Of a stretch of 64,000 nt of DNA, positions 32,699 through 39,668 are shown piece by piece. Source of the DNA: GCA-002722245 sp964230605 (lineage in GTDB: Bacteria > Bacteroidota > Bacteroidia > Flavobacteriales_C > GCA-002722245). The DNA is taken from assembly GCA_964230605.1 (NCBI GenBank), contig CAXRIN010000083.1, positions 24,078 to 88,077 on the forward strand. Direction: 5' to 3'. Each line of letters opens with the position of its first letter. Position 1 is the first letter of the stretch. Below the pieces are notes generated by a model, which was not told where the DNA came from, did not search any database, and saw nothing but the letters and a program-made list of their open reading frames with translations. A program made the translations under genes and the position numbers.

Positions 32699-33244
32699 TT
32701 GAGCTGGACAGACGAAGAAATAATTGAGAAAATTCAAGATGAGAAGACTGTGAATTACGGTTTTAACTTGTTGATGGATAAGTATCAAGAGAAGGTGTAT
32801 TGGGTGATTCGCCGGATGGTGATCGATCATGATGCTTCTGATGACATTGCTCAAGAAACGTTTGTGAAGGTTTGGAAAAACTTAAGTTCTTTTAAAGGTG
32901 ATTCAAAACTGTATACATGGATTTACAGGATTGCAACAAATGAAGCGCTCAATCATTTAAGGAAAATGAAAAGAAGGTTCTTTTTACCAATCGGGGATGT
33001 TGAGCATGAATTAAGTTCGTCACTTGAATCAGATACTTATTACAGTGGGGATGAAATACAAATGAAGCTGCAAAAAGCCATATTGAAACTCCCTGAAAAA
33101 CAGCGATTAGTATTTAATATGAAGTATTTTGAAGAGATGAAGTTTAAAGATATAGCAGAGGTGCTTGAGGTTTCTGTTGGTAATTTAAAGGCACAGTACC
33201 ATCATGCAGTTAAAAAAATTGAACGTTTTTTAAAAGAGGATTAA
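32699..33244 (+). CDS. ECF-type RNA polymerase sigma factor
   Basis: A 181-residue sigma-70 family factor of the extracytoplasmic type. Region 2 (about residues 20-95) has MVIDHDASDDIAQETFVKVWKN and TWIYRIATNEALNHLRKMKRR. Region 4 (about 120-178) has LPEKQRLVFNMKYFEEMKFKDIAEVL with VGNLKAQYHHAVKKIERFL. It starts with TTG (MSWTDEEIIEKIQ); there is no upstream ATG in frame after the stop at 32675, and the next ATG would remove part of region 2. The two genes after it encode a membrane protein and a Spy-like exported protein, a common Bacteroidota arrangement for an envelope-stress sigma module. Confidence 0.92.
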   Translation: MSWTDEEIIEKIQDEKTVNYGFNLLMDKYQEKVYWVIRRMVIDHDASDDIAQETFVKVWKNLSSFKGDSKLYTWIYRIATNEALNHLRKMKRRFFLPIGDVEHELSSSLESDTYYSGDEIQMKLQKAILKLPEKQRLVFNMKYFEEMKFKDIAEVLEVSVGNLKAQYHHAVKKIERFLKED

Positions 33245-33277
33245 ACCTTTTGAAAAAGTAAACATCAAACACAACAA

Positions 33278-33787
33278 ATGGAAGAGGATAAAAACATAAA
33301 TGATGAAGCAATTAGAACTTTCCTAGGAAAGTCTGAAGGTTCTGATTTTAAAGTTCCTGAGAATTATTTTGAAGGGTTCCAAAAAAACGTTTATTCAAAA
33401 ATATTAGACAATAAAAATCAATGGTGGAAATTGCCACAAGTGAAAATGACTTTGGTAGGGACTTTGAGTGTTTTTCTTGTAGTTATTGTTTTGATAGATT
33501 TCTCCAAGTCAATTAGTGTGGCAGAAGTTGATATGTCTGAACAAGAGTTACTAGCATATTATGCTGATAATATTGATGAGATTTCAGAATCGGAAATATT
33601 AGAAATAATGACTGAGGATGATTTGAATTCCATTTCTGAAGGTTTAATTGATTCAACGTACAAGAAAAAAGAAGAAGTAAGAGAAGAAAAAAAAGAAATT
33701 CCATCGCTTGATGATTTTACTGACGAGGAAATCTACGAGTATATGCTTGACGAAGGATATGATGATGGAGATTGGGATAATTTATAA
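33278..33787 (+). CDS. single-pass membrane protein, probable anti-sigma partner
   Basis: A 169-residue protein with an N-terminal cytosolic part containing FKVPENYFEGFQKNVYSKI (about residues 24-43), a motif I recall from proteins next to ECF sigma genes in Bacteroidota. It has one membrane helix (about residues 59-76) and an acidic, mostly Asp/Glu periplasmic tail of about 90 residues. It lies 33 bases after the sigma gene and 16 bases before the Spy-like gene. The position suggests it holds or releases the sigma factor. No classical zinc anti-sigma motif (HxxxCxxC) is present, so the role is inferred from context. Confidence 0.62.
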   Translation: MEEDKNINDEAIRTFLGKSEGSDFKVPENYFEGFQKNVYSKILDNKNQWWKLPQVKMTLVGTLSVFLVVIVLIDFSKSISVAEVDMSEQELLAYYADNIDEISESEILEIMTEDDLNSISEGLIDSTYKKKEEVREEKKEIPSLDDFTDEEIYEYMLDEGYDDGDWDNL

Positions 33788-33803
33788 ACAGAAATTTTGA
33801 GAC

Positions 33804-34337
33804 ATGAAAAATAAAATTACAATTTTAGGTTTACTATTAATGTTGGTTAGTTTTCAACCAATATTTGCACAGGATCACAAAAAGCCTTCCATGGAGCAAA
33901 TTGAAAAAAGGAAAGCGAAGATGAAGGCAATGAAAAGGGCTTTCATAGGAATAGAAATAGAATTAACTCCGGAAGAAGAAAAAGCATTTTGGCCAATTTA
34001 TGACAAATATGAAGCTAAACGCGAAGCATTAAGAGCTGAGCACAAAGAGCTTAGAAAGCAATATAAAGGAAAGGAGCCAGAAGAAATGACTGAAGCAGAG
34101 GCTAAGGATATTTTGGCTAAAGAAGCTTCATTTAGAGAAAGAAGGTTAGAGATTGATAAAGGTTTTGATAATGAATTAAAATCTGTTTTATCCGCTAAGA
34201 AGATTTTGATGCTTCATAAAGCAGAGATGAAGTTTAAAAAGCAATTGCTAGATAGGATGAAAGGTAGGAGAGGTCCTGGTGGACATGGAGGTCCGAGAGG
34301 AGAATTTGGTCCGCCACCTCATATGATGGAAGATTAA
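33804..34337 (+). CDS. Spy/CpxP-like periplasmic protein of the ECF sigma operon
   Basis: A 177-residue exported protein with a signal peptide (about residues 1-22, ending PIFA before QDHKK). The mature part is helical and basic, with ELTPEEEKAFWPIYDKYEAKREALR (about 53-77), which resembles the LTxxQ repeats of Spy/CpxP chaperones. The tail is rich in Gly, Pro and Arg (RRGPGGHGGPRGEFGPPP). Such proteins are annotated as 'sensor of ECF-type sigma factor' in Flavobacteria. It is last in the sigma operon and is followed by a strong bidirectional terminator. It probably reports or buffers misfolded envelope proteins. Confidence 0.78.
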   Translation: MKNKITILGLLLMLVSFQPIFAQDHKKPSMEQIEKRKAKMKAMKRAFIGIEIELTPEEEKAFWPIYDKYEAKREALRAEHKELRKQYKGKEPEEMTEAEAKDILAKEASFRERRLEIDKGFDNELKSVLSAKKILMLHKAEMKFKKQLLDRMKGRRGPGGHGGPRGEFGPPPHMMED

Positions 34338-34341
34338 GCGC

Positions 34342-34375
34342 AAAAAAAAACGAGTCAACTGACTCGTTTTTTTTT
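34342..34375. terminator. bidirectional Rho-independent terminator
   Basis: A run of nine A plus CGAGTC (34342-34356) pairs with GACTCG plus nine T (34361-34375) around a four-base loop. It serves the sigma operon on the plus strand and the receiver gene on the minus strand. Confidence 0.92.
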
Positions 34376-34377
34376 GT

Positions 34378-34734
34378 TTACAGAGAATTTAATGCTGAGA
34401 TCAATTCATCATTTGTAAAGGGTTTTTTTAAGAATTTATCAACGCCTCTACTGAGTGCATCTTTTACGGCTGCTTCCTGTGCAACAGAGCTAACCATTAA
34501 TATTTTTGATTTTCCTCCTTCAGATTTAATGGCCTCAGATGCTTCAACACCATTTAGTCCGGGCATTATATTATCCATTGTTACGTAATCGGGAGATTCA
34601 TCTAAAACAACATCTATTGCTATTTCTCCATTTTTAGCTTCTCCTATTACTTCAAATCCTGCTGCGGTTAAAATGTCCGCAATTGTTTTTCTTTGATAAG
34701 CTGAATCATCAACTACTACAACCGTTTTTCCCAT
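34378..34734 (-). CDS. stand-alone response regulator receiver domain (CheY-like)
   Basis: A 118-residue single receiver domain with no output domain. The acidic pair D9-D10, phosphoacceptor D54 (VTMDNIMPGLNG), the switch Ser in MVSS (about 82-83) and the conserved K104-P105 are all present, so it should be phosphorylatable. It acts by binding a partner protein. No cognate kinase gene is adjacent. It stands alone between the terminator at 34375 and the gene at 34810. Confidence 0.92.
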   Translation of the reverse strand: MGKTVVVVDDSAYQRKTIADILTAAGFEVIGEAKNGEIAIDVVLDESPDYVTMDNIMPGLNGVEASEAIKSEGGKSKILMVSSVAQEAAVKDALSRGVDKFLKKPFTNDELISALNSL

Positions 34735-34809
34735 TTATTCTGAATTTCGTTTTGATACCGAATTTCATTAAAGAATGTTACTTTAAAAGCTGACAAATTG
34801 AATTTGAAA

Positions 34810-35133
34810 TTACTTTTTTATTGAAATGCAGTTAAGATTAATAGCTCCTCTTTTTGTGCCTCTATTGTTGTAAAAAGAAGGAAGGCCTTTGATAATGAAT
34901 TGCTTATGGTTGTTTTCTTTCAGATTTGAAAACAATTGGTTCACTTTTGAAAAGGGCAAATTAATATGTCCGCAAATTCGCTCTCCAGATTCGTTTTCTA
35001 TTTGAGTGAAAGTGATCCATTTGGAGTTTTCTTGAAAATTCAGATATCCTGTTACAGTTATTTCTTTTTCGGGATTAGTTGAGTGTTGAATTAGAATCCA
35101 ATCTCTTTGATGTCTTTCTCTTCTTGAACTCAA
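34810..35133 (-). CDS. hypothetical small protein
   Basis: A 107-residue basic protein without signal peptide or membrane segment. Alternating hydrophobic strands (EITVTGYLNF, WITFTQIENESGERICGHINLP, QFIIKGLPSF, GAINLNCISI) suggest a small beta-barrel, perhaps of OB-fold type, but no family is recognised. The start shares the ATGA overlap with the end of the rhodanese gene, so it is the third gene of a yggS-rhodanese-hypothetical operon. Its role cannot be named. Confidence 0.6.
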   Translation of the reverse strand: MSSRRERHQRDWILIQHSTNPEKEITVTGYLNFQENSKWITFTQIENESGERICGHINLPFSKVNQLFSNLKENNHKQFIIKGLPSFYNNRGTKRGAINLNCISIKK

Positions 35134-35621
35134 TTATAAACTTTTTGAAAGTTGGTATTGGTCATCCATTTGCCCCAGGATTCATCATAGGTATGTACGA
35201 AGTTTGTATTCATGCCATTTGGAGCACAAACACTGTTGCTGTCGTTTACCCATTGTAAAATCCCTCCGTAAAGATTGTAAACGTTTTTGTATCCCTTCTT
35301 TTTAAGTTTTTCGGCAATCTTTTCACTTCGGTATCCTATTGTGCAGTAAACAACGATTTTATCATTTTTATCCAAGGTTAAATTTTTGAAGTCGGGATTG
35401 TCGTAGTCGATAAATTGAGCTCCTTTGATTTTGCTTGTAGAATACTCACTAGTGCTTCTAGCGTCAACTAATTTTACACTGTCTAATATACGAACAAGAT
35501 GATTAGTTGAAATGGTATCAACAGTATAGTTTAAATATGAATTCACTGTCGCATCAAAATCTTTTTGTGCACAAGCGCTTAAAATGATAACTGAGAAAAA
35601 TATTGAGAATATGTTACGCAT
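35130..35621 (-). CDS. rhodanese-domain lipoprotein
   Basis: A 163-residue exported protein with a lipobox (IILSACAQ, Cys about residue 17) and a rhodanese domain (about 45-140). The active-site loop is VVYCTIGYRSEKIA, in which the Cys would carry the persulfide. The start at 35621 (MRNIFSIFFSV) is chosen because it gives a lipoprotein signal; a longer frame from 35651 would hide it. It overlaps the end of yggS by eight bases. Envelope-side rhodaneses are thought to work in sulfur transfer or thiol detoxification; the substrate here is unknown. Confidence 0.83.
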   Translation of the reverse strand: MRNIFSIFFSVIILSACAQKDFDATVNSYLNYTVDTISTNHLVRILDSVKLVDARSTSEYSTSKIKGAQFIDYDNPDFKNLTLDKNDKIVVYCTIGYRSEKIAEKLKKKGYKNVYNLYGGILQWVNDSNSVCAPNGMNTNFVHTYDESWGKWMTNTNFQKVYN

Positions 35622-36285
35622 AGTTTCTTGCTCCAAAAATTGAACTTCCAACCCTAACCATTGTACTTCCTTCTTCGATTGCTAATTGATAATCTCCACT
35701 CATTCCCATGCTAATAGTATTGAAAGAAGGAGAGTTTTCAAAGAATTCAGATTTCAGTGAATCAAATATCTGTTTTAAAGATTGGAATTCTTGTCTTATT
35801 TGCGACTCATTGTCCACAAATGATGCCATTCCCATAACTCCCGCAACTTTAATATTTTCTAAAGCTTGGAATTCATCCGATTTCAAAATATCACGAGCCT
35901 CGTCAATTTGTAATCCGAATTTTGTTGATTCAATCGCGATATGAAACTGAAGTAAAACGTTAATGATTCTGTTATTCTTTTTAGCTTGTTTGTTTATTTC
36001 TTCAAGAAGTTTGAAAGACTCAACCCCATGGATAAGCGATATGTAAGGAGCGATATATTTAACCTTGTTAGTTTGCATGTGGCCAATCATATGCCATTCA
36101 ATATCTTTCGGTAGAGCAGGTTGTTTTTCTCTTAATTCTTGGACTTTGTTTTCTCCAAAAATCCTTTGACCAGCATCGTATGCCTCTTGTAAATCTGAAA
36201 TTGGTTTTGTTTTACTAACGGCAACAAGTGTTACTTGGTCAGGTAGAGATTTTTTAATTTCCTTAAGGTTTGATGAAATTGACAT
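35614..36285 (-). CDS. yggS: PLP homeostasis protein, YggS/PLPBP family
   Basis: A 223-residue pyridoxal-phosphate-binding TIM-barrel protein that buffers vitamin B6 and has no known catalytic activity. The PLP Lys lies in LVAVSKTKP (about residue 25). FGENKVQEL (about 43-51), EWHMIGHMQTNKVKYI (about 64-79), and the C-terminal phosphate site SMGMSGDYQLAIEEGSTMVRVGSSIFG (about 192-218) are all conserved. It is the first gene of a three-gene operon. Its TAAATTTG box ends four bases before the ATG, so the mRNA is probably leaderless. Confidence 0.93.
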   Translation of the reverse strand: MSISSNLKEIKKSLPDQVTLVAVSKTKPISDLQEAYDAGQRIFGENKVQELREKQPALPKDIEWHMIGHMQTNKVKYIAPYISLIHGVESFKLLEEINKQAKKNNRIINVLLQFHIAIESTKFGLQIDEARDILKSDEFQALENIKVAGVMGMASFVDNESQIRQEFQSLKQIFDSLKSEFFENSPSFNTISMGMSGDYQLAIEEGSTMVRVGSSIFGARNYA

Positions 36286-36289
36286 TTCA

Positions 36290-36297
36290 CAAATTTA
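36290..36297 (-). promoter_or_regulatory. -7 box (TAAATTTG) of the yggS operon
   Basis: The minus strand reads TAAATTTG from 36297 to 36290, four bases before the ATG at 36285. This spacing suggests transcription starts at the start codon. Confidence 0.55.
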
Positions 36298-36433
36298 AAA
36301 TTTACCCATTAGAGCGCACAGAGATCTCGGAGTTATTTTATCTAAATCTATGTAAAGTTGAAATAATGACATGTTACTCATTAGACTCTGAGAACTCTGA
36401 GGGATTTTCTACCTAAAAAAGAAACCGAATAAC

Positions 36434-36441
36434 TATATTTG
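36434..36441 (+). promoter_or_regulatory. -7 box (TATATTTG) of the glycosyltransferase/gcvT transcript
   Basis: TATATTTG contains the TTG at 36439 that would otherwise be read as the start of the glycosyltransferase. It therefore moves the likely start to TTG at 36460. Confidence 0.6.
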
Positions 36442-36459
36442 GCAACCGAAAACAAGTCA

Positions 36460-37524
36460 TTGAAAGTCCTATTTTGCATACCGTATCCCAAAGGAACAGC
36501 TGGAAGTCAGCGTTTTCGCTTTGAGCAATACATGGATTTTCTTGAAGAAAGAGGGATTGAATACCATGTATCTTCTTTTTGGGACGAGAAAGCATGGTCT
36601 GTTTTATATAAAAAAGGCGCTGTTATTTCGAAAATGTTAGCAACATTTAGAGGTTTAGTCAGACGTTATGCTTTGTTATTTACAGCCTTTAAATATGATA
36701 GGATTTTTATTCATCGAGAACTTTATCCTTTAGGACCTCAAATGGTTGAGTTTGTTTTAGCGAAAGTTTACAAAAAGAAAATTATCTACGATTTCGATGA
36801 TGCCGTATGGTTGCCTAATTATGCTGCCAATAATTCAAAGTTCGCCTTCATAAAAAGCTATGGTCATGTTAAAAAGTTATGCAAGTATGCTTACAAGCTA
36901 AGCGTTGGTAATGATTATTTAGCAGACTTTGGTAGACAATACAATAAAAATGTAGTGGTTAATCCAACTACGATTGATACAGAGAATTATCATAATCAAA
37001 TAAAAAATCAAGATTCACAAGAGTTTGTGATTGGTTGGACTGGGACTCACTCTACATTAAGGTACTTAACGGAAATGGTTCCCTTGTTTAAAAGACTGGA
37101 ACAGGAGTTTGAATTTAAATTGGTGATTATTAGTGACAAAGACCCTGAGTTTGATTTGGACTCTTTAGTTTTTGTAAAATGGCAAAAGGAAACGGAAATA
37201 AAAGATTTATTGAGGTTTAATATTGGCTTGATGCCTTTGGTTGATGATAAATGGGCCAACGGGAAATGCGGCTTCAAAGCGCTTCAATATATGAGTTTAG
37301 GAATTCCTGCGATTGTTTCGCCAGTTGGTGTAAATACAAAAATTGTTGATCACGAAGTCAATGGTTATGTATGTAATACCATGGAGGAGTGGGAGAATAC
37401 GTTAAGGTTGGTGTTGTCTGATAAAGAGAAAGTAAAAGAAGTTGCGAAGAATTCGCGAAAGAAAATAATAGACAACTATTCTGTGTTGTCGAACAAAGAA
37501 AATTTTATTCAATTATTTCAATAA
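36460..37524 (+). CDS. GT4-type glycosyltransferase
   Basis: A 354-residue two-domain glycosyltransferase of the GT-B/GT4 group. The N-terminal domain begins KVLFCIPYPKGTAGSQRFRFEQY and has IYDFDDAVWLPNY (about residues 108-120). The C-terminal domain has VIGWTGTHSTLRYL (about residues 190-203) and the nucleotide-sugar site GFKALQYMSLGIPAIVSPVGVNTKIV (about 270-295), where GT4 enzymes usually have 'E' of the EX7E motif replaced here by other residues. Start TTG 36460 (MKVLFCIP) is chosen because the earlier TTG lies in the promoter. It is soluble and probably acts on a lipid-linked or cell-surface glycan. gcvT follows after six bases. Confidence 0.83.
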   Translation: MKVLFCIPYPKGTAGSQRFRFEQYMDFLEERGIEYHVSSFWDEKAWSVLYKKGAVISKMLATFRGLVRRYALLFTAFKYDRIFIHRELYPLGPQMVEFVLAKVYKKKIIYDFDDAVWLPNYAANNSKFAFIKSYGHVKKLCKYAYKLSVGNDYLADFGRQYNKNVVVNPTTIDTENYHNQIKNQDSQEFVIGWTGTHSTLRYLTEMVPLFKRLEQEFEFKLVIISDKDPEFDLDSLVFVKWQKETEIKDLLRFNIGLMPLVDDKWANGKCGFKALQYMSLGIPAIVSPVGVNTKIVDHEVNGYVCNTMEEWENTLRLVLSDKEKVKEVAKNSRKKIIDNYSVLSNKENFIQLFQ

Positions 37525-37530
37525 TCGATT

Positions 37531-38619
37531 ATGAAGAAATTAGTGCTAAATGATATCCACGAAAAACTAGGAGGTAAAATGGTTGACTTTGCTGGTTTTA
37601 ATATGCCTGTTCAATATGAAGGTGTTAAAGCAGAGCATGCTAACATTAGAACTAATGTTGGGGTATTTGATGTGAGTCACATGGGAGAATTTGTTGTTGA
37701 AGGAGAAGAAGCGGAGGCTTTTATTCAAAAAACAACTTCAAATGATATTACTTTAATTGGTGACGGACAAGTTCAATATTCATGTATTCCGAATGATAAC
37801 GGTGGAATTGTAGATGATTTGTTGATTTACCGTTTCTCAAAAGATAAGTACCTATTGGTTGTTAATGCTTCGAATATTGAAAAAGATTGGGAGTGGTTTA
37901 ACTCCAAAAATGATACTTTGGCAACATTAAAGAATTTAAGTGATGAGTGGAGTTTGTTTGCAGTTCAAGGTCCTAATTCTACAAAAGTCCTTTCTAAATT
38001 AACTGATTTGGATTTAGCTTCAATGAAATACTACACGCTTAAAATTGGCGAGTTTGCTGGAGTTCAAGGCGTTTTAATTTCAGCAACTGGATACACGGGT
38101 GCGGGAGGTTTTGAAATTTATGTAAAAAATGCTGATGCTGTAACAGTTTGGGAGGCAATAATGGAGGCTGGAGCTGAAGAAGGAATTAAACCAACTGGAT
38201 TAGCTGCTCGTGATACATTAAGGTTAGAGATGGGGTACGCGCTTTACGGTAATGATATTGATGATACAACTTCGCCGCTTGAAGCCGGTTTAGGTTGGAT
38301 TACCAAATTAGATACTAATTTTCCAAGTGTAGAAAAATTCAGAAAACAAAAAGAAAACGGAGTTGTTAGAAAACTTGTTGCTTTTGAATTGGTTGATCGC
38401 GGAATCCCTAGAAAAGATTACATAATTGTTAATGAAGGAGGTGATGTTATCGGTAGAGTTACCTCTGGAACAATGTCTCCAACTTTAGAAAAAGCTATAG
38501 GTTTAGGTTACGTGGCTAAAGAGTTTTCAAAAGTAGATTCTGAAATTTTTATTTCAATTCGTGATAAGAAAATAAAGGCAAAAGTGGTTCGATTGCCATT
38601 TGTAAAGCCTCAGGTGTAA
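37531..38619 (+). CDS. gcvT: glycine cleavage system aminomethyltransferase (T protein)
   Basis: A 362-residue T protein, which takes the aminomethyl group from the H protein lipoyl arm and makes methylene-tetrahydrofolate and ammonia. The N-terminus (DIHEKLGGKMVDFAGFNMPVQYEG) and GVFDVSHMGEFVVEG (about residues 44-58) are typical, and GYTGAGGFEIY (about 189-199) and RDTLRLEMGYALYGNDID (about 227-244) line the folate site. Length is normal. H and P genes are not adjacent. No glycine riboswitch is visible; the gene follows a glycosyltransferase gene after six bases. Confidence 0.95.
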   Translation: MKKLVLNDIHEKLGGKMVDFAGFNMPVQYEGVKAEHANIRTNVGVFDVSHMGEFVVEGEEAEAFIQKTTSNDITLIGDGQVQYSCIPNDNGGIVDDLLIYRFSKDKYLLVVNASNIEKDWEWFNSKNDTLATLKNLSDEWSLFAVQGPNSTKVLSKLTDLDLASMKYYTLKIGEFAGVQGVLISATGYTGAGGFEIYVKNADAVTVWEAIMEAGAEEGIKPTGLAARDTLRLEMGYALYGNDIDDTTSPLEAGLGWITKLDTNFPSVEKFRKQKENGVVRKLVAFELVDRGIPRKDYIIVNEGGDVIGRVTSGTMSPTLEKAIGLGYVAKEFSKVDSEIFISIRDKKIKAKVVRLPFVKPQV

Positions 38620-38651
38620 AGTGAAATCTAGGCATTAACCATTATTATAGT

Positions 38652-38659
38652 TATCTTTC
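38652..38659 (+). promoter_or_regulatory. -7 box (TATCTTTC) of the PorP/PorE-like operon
   Basis: TATCTTTC matches TAnnTTTG except for the last base and ends seven bases before the ATG at 38667. Confidence 0.45.
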
Positions 38660-38666
38660 AATAGAG

Positions 38667-39668
38667 ATGATTCGAATAAGGTTAGTTATACTTCTTTCAT
38701 TTTTGGTTCATGTGGGGAATGCCCAAGATATCCATTTTACACAATGGATGCACGCTCCACATACTTACTCTCCTTCATCAATAGGTGATTTCGATGGTCA
38801 GTATAGATTTCATGGTAATTACCGAAATCAATGGTCCTCTGTAACAGTTCCCTTCGTGACTTTTGCAACCATGGCTGAGGCTAATACGCTCGAAGAACAT
38901 GTGAAAGGGCTATCTGCTGCAGGAGGAATTGTTTATGATGTTACCGGTGATTCAAAGTTTTCTACAACACATTTAAACCTAGGTGCTGGATATAAGTTGC
39001 CATTACCAGATTCGGTAGGTATATTCAGGTTAGGGATTCAGCCTAGTTTTACCCAAAAGAAAATAGATTTAGAACAACTGAGATTTGATAATCAGTATAA
39101 CGGCTATTTTTATGATGGGAGTTTACCAATAGGAGAAAACCTTCCTAGGCTTTCAAGATGGTATTTCGATTTAGCAATTGGGGCTCAGTTTGAAATGTGG
39201 TTATCGAAAAAGCTTAAAGCTCGTACTTCTTTGGCTGCATTTAATATTCTATCACCAAAACAAAGTTTTTTTAGTAATAACGATATAAGATTGGACAGAA
39301 GGTATAGTTTGCAAATCAATGGAGAATATCAATACAATGAAAAGATAAAAATTGAACCAGGAATCCAATTTTCAAATCAAGGAACCTACTATGCTGTAAA
39401 TTTTGGTTCGTTGGTTCGTTATGACTTAAGTAAGAGTATTTATTTTAAACAAGCTTTTTTTGCAGGGCTTTATTTCAGAGCGGTTGACTCAGGTGATTTT
39501 ATTGTTGGGATGGATTACGGGGATTGGAGAGTTGGAGTTAGTTATGATATTAATTATTCGGGACTAGTACCAGCATCAAATTACAGAGGTGGTTTTGAGT
39601 TAGCGGTAATCTATATTATTCCTAATAAAATTGAAAGACCGAGGTATAAAGTTTGTCCAGATTATTAA
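38667..39668 (+). CDS. PorP/SprF-family type IX secretion membrane protein
   Basis: A 333-residue exported outer-membrane beta-barrel protein of the PorP/SprF family. The signal peptide is residues 1-19 (LVILLSFLVHVGNAQ). The mature start DIHFTQWMHAPHTYSPSSIGDFDGQYRFHGNYRNQW is the family hallmark; amphipathic strands follow, ending with GFELAVIYIIPNK. In gliding bacteria PorP/SprF partners attach specific secreted proteins to the surface or the type IX motor ring. It is coupled to the PorE-like gene by a one-base overlap (TAATG). Confidence 0.9.
   Translation: MIRIRLVILLSFLVHVGNAQDIHFTQWMHAPHTYSPSSIGDFDGQYRFHGNYRNQWSSVTVPFVTFATMAEANTLEEHVKGLSAAGGIVYDVTGDSKFSTTHLNLGAGYKLPLPDSVGIFRLGIQPSFTQKKIDLEQLRFDNQYNGYFYDGSLPIGENLPRLSRWYFDLAIGAQFEMWLSKKLKARTSLAAFNILSPKQSFFSNNDIRLDRRYSLQINGEYQYNEKIKIEPGIQFSNQGTYYAVNFGSLVRYDLSKSIYFKQAFFAGLYFRAVDSGDFIVGMDYGDWRVGVSYDINYSGLVPASNYRGGFELAVIYIIPNKIERPRYKVCPDY

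Noticed and set aside
37500..37531. A glycine riboswitch before gcvT
   Set aside because: Only six bases separate gcvT from the upstream gene, so there is no room for one.
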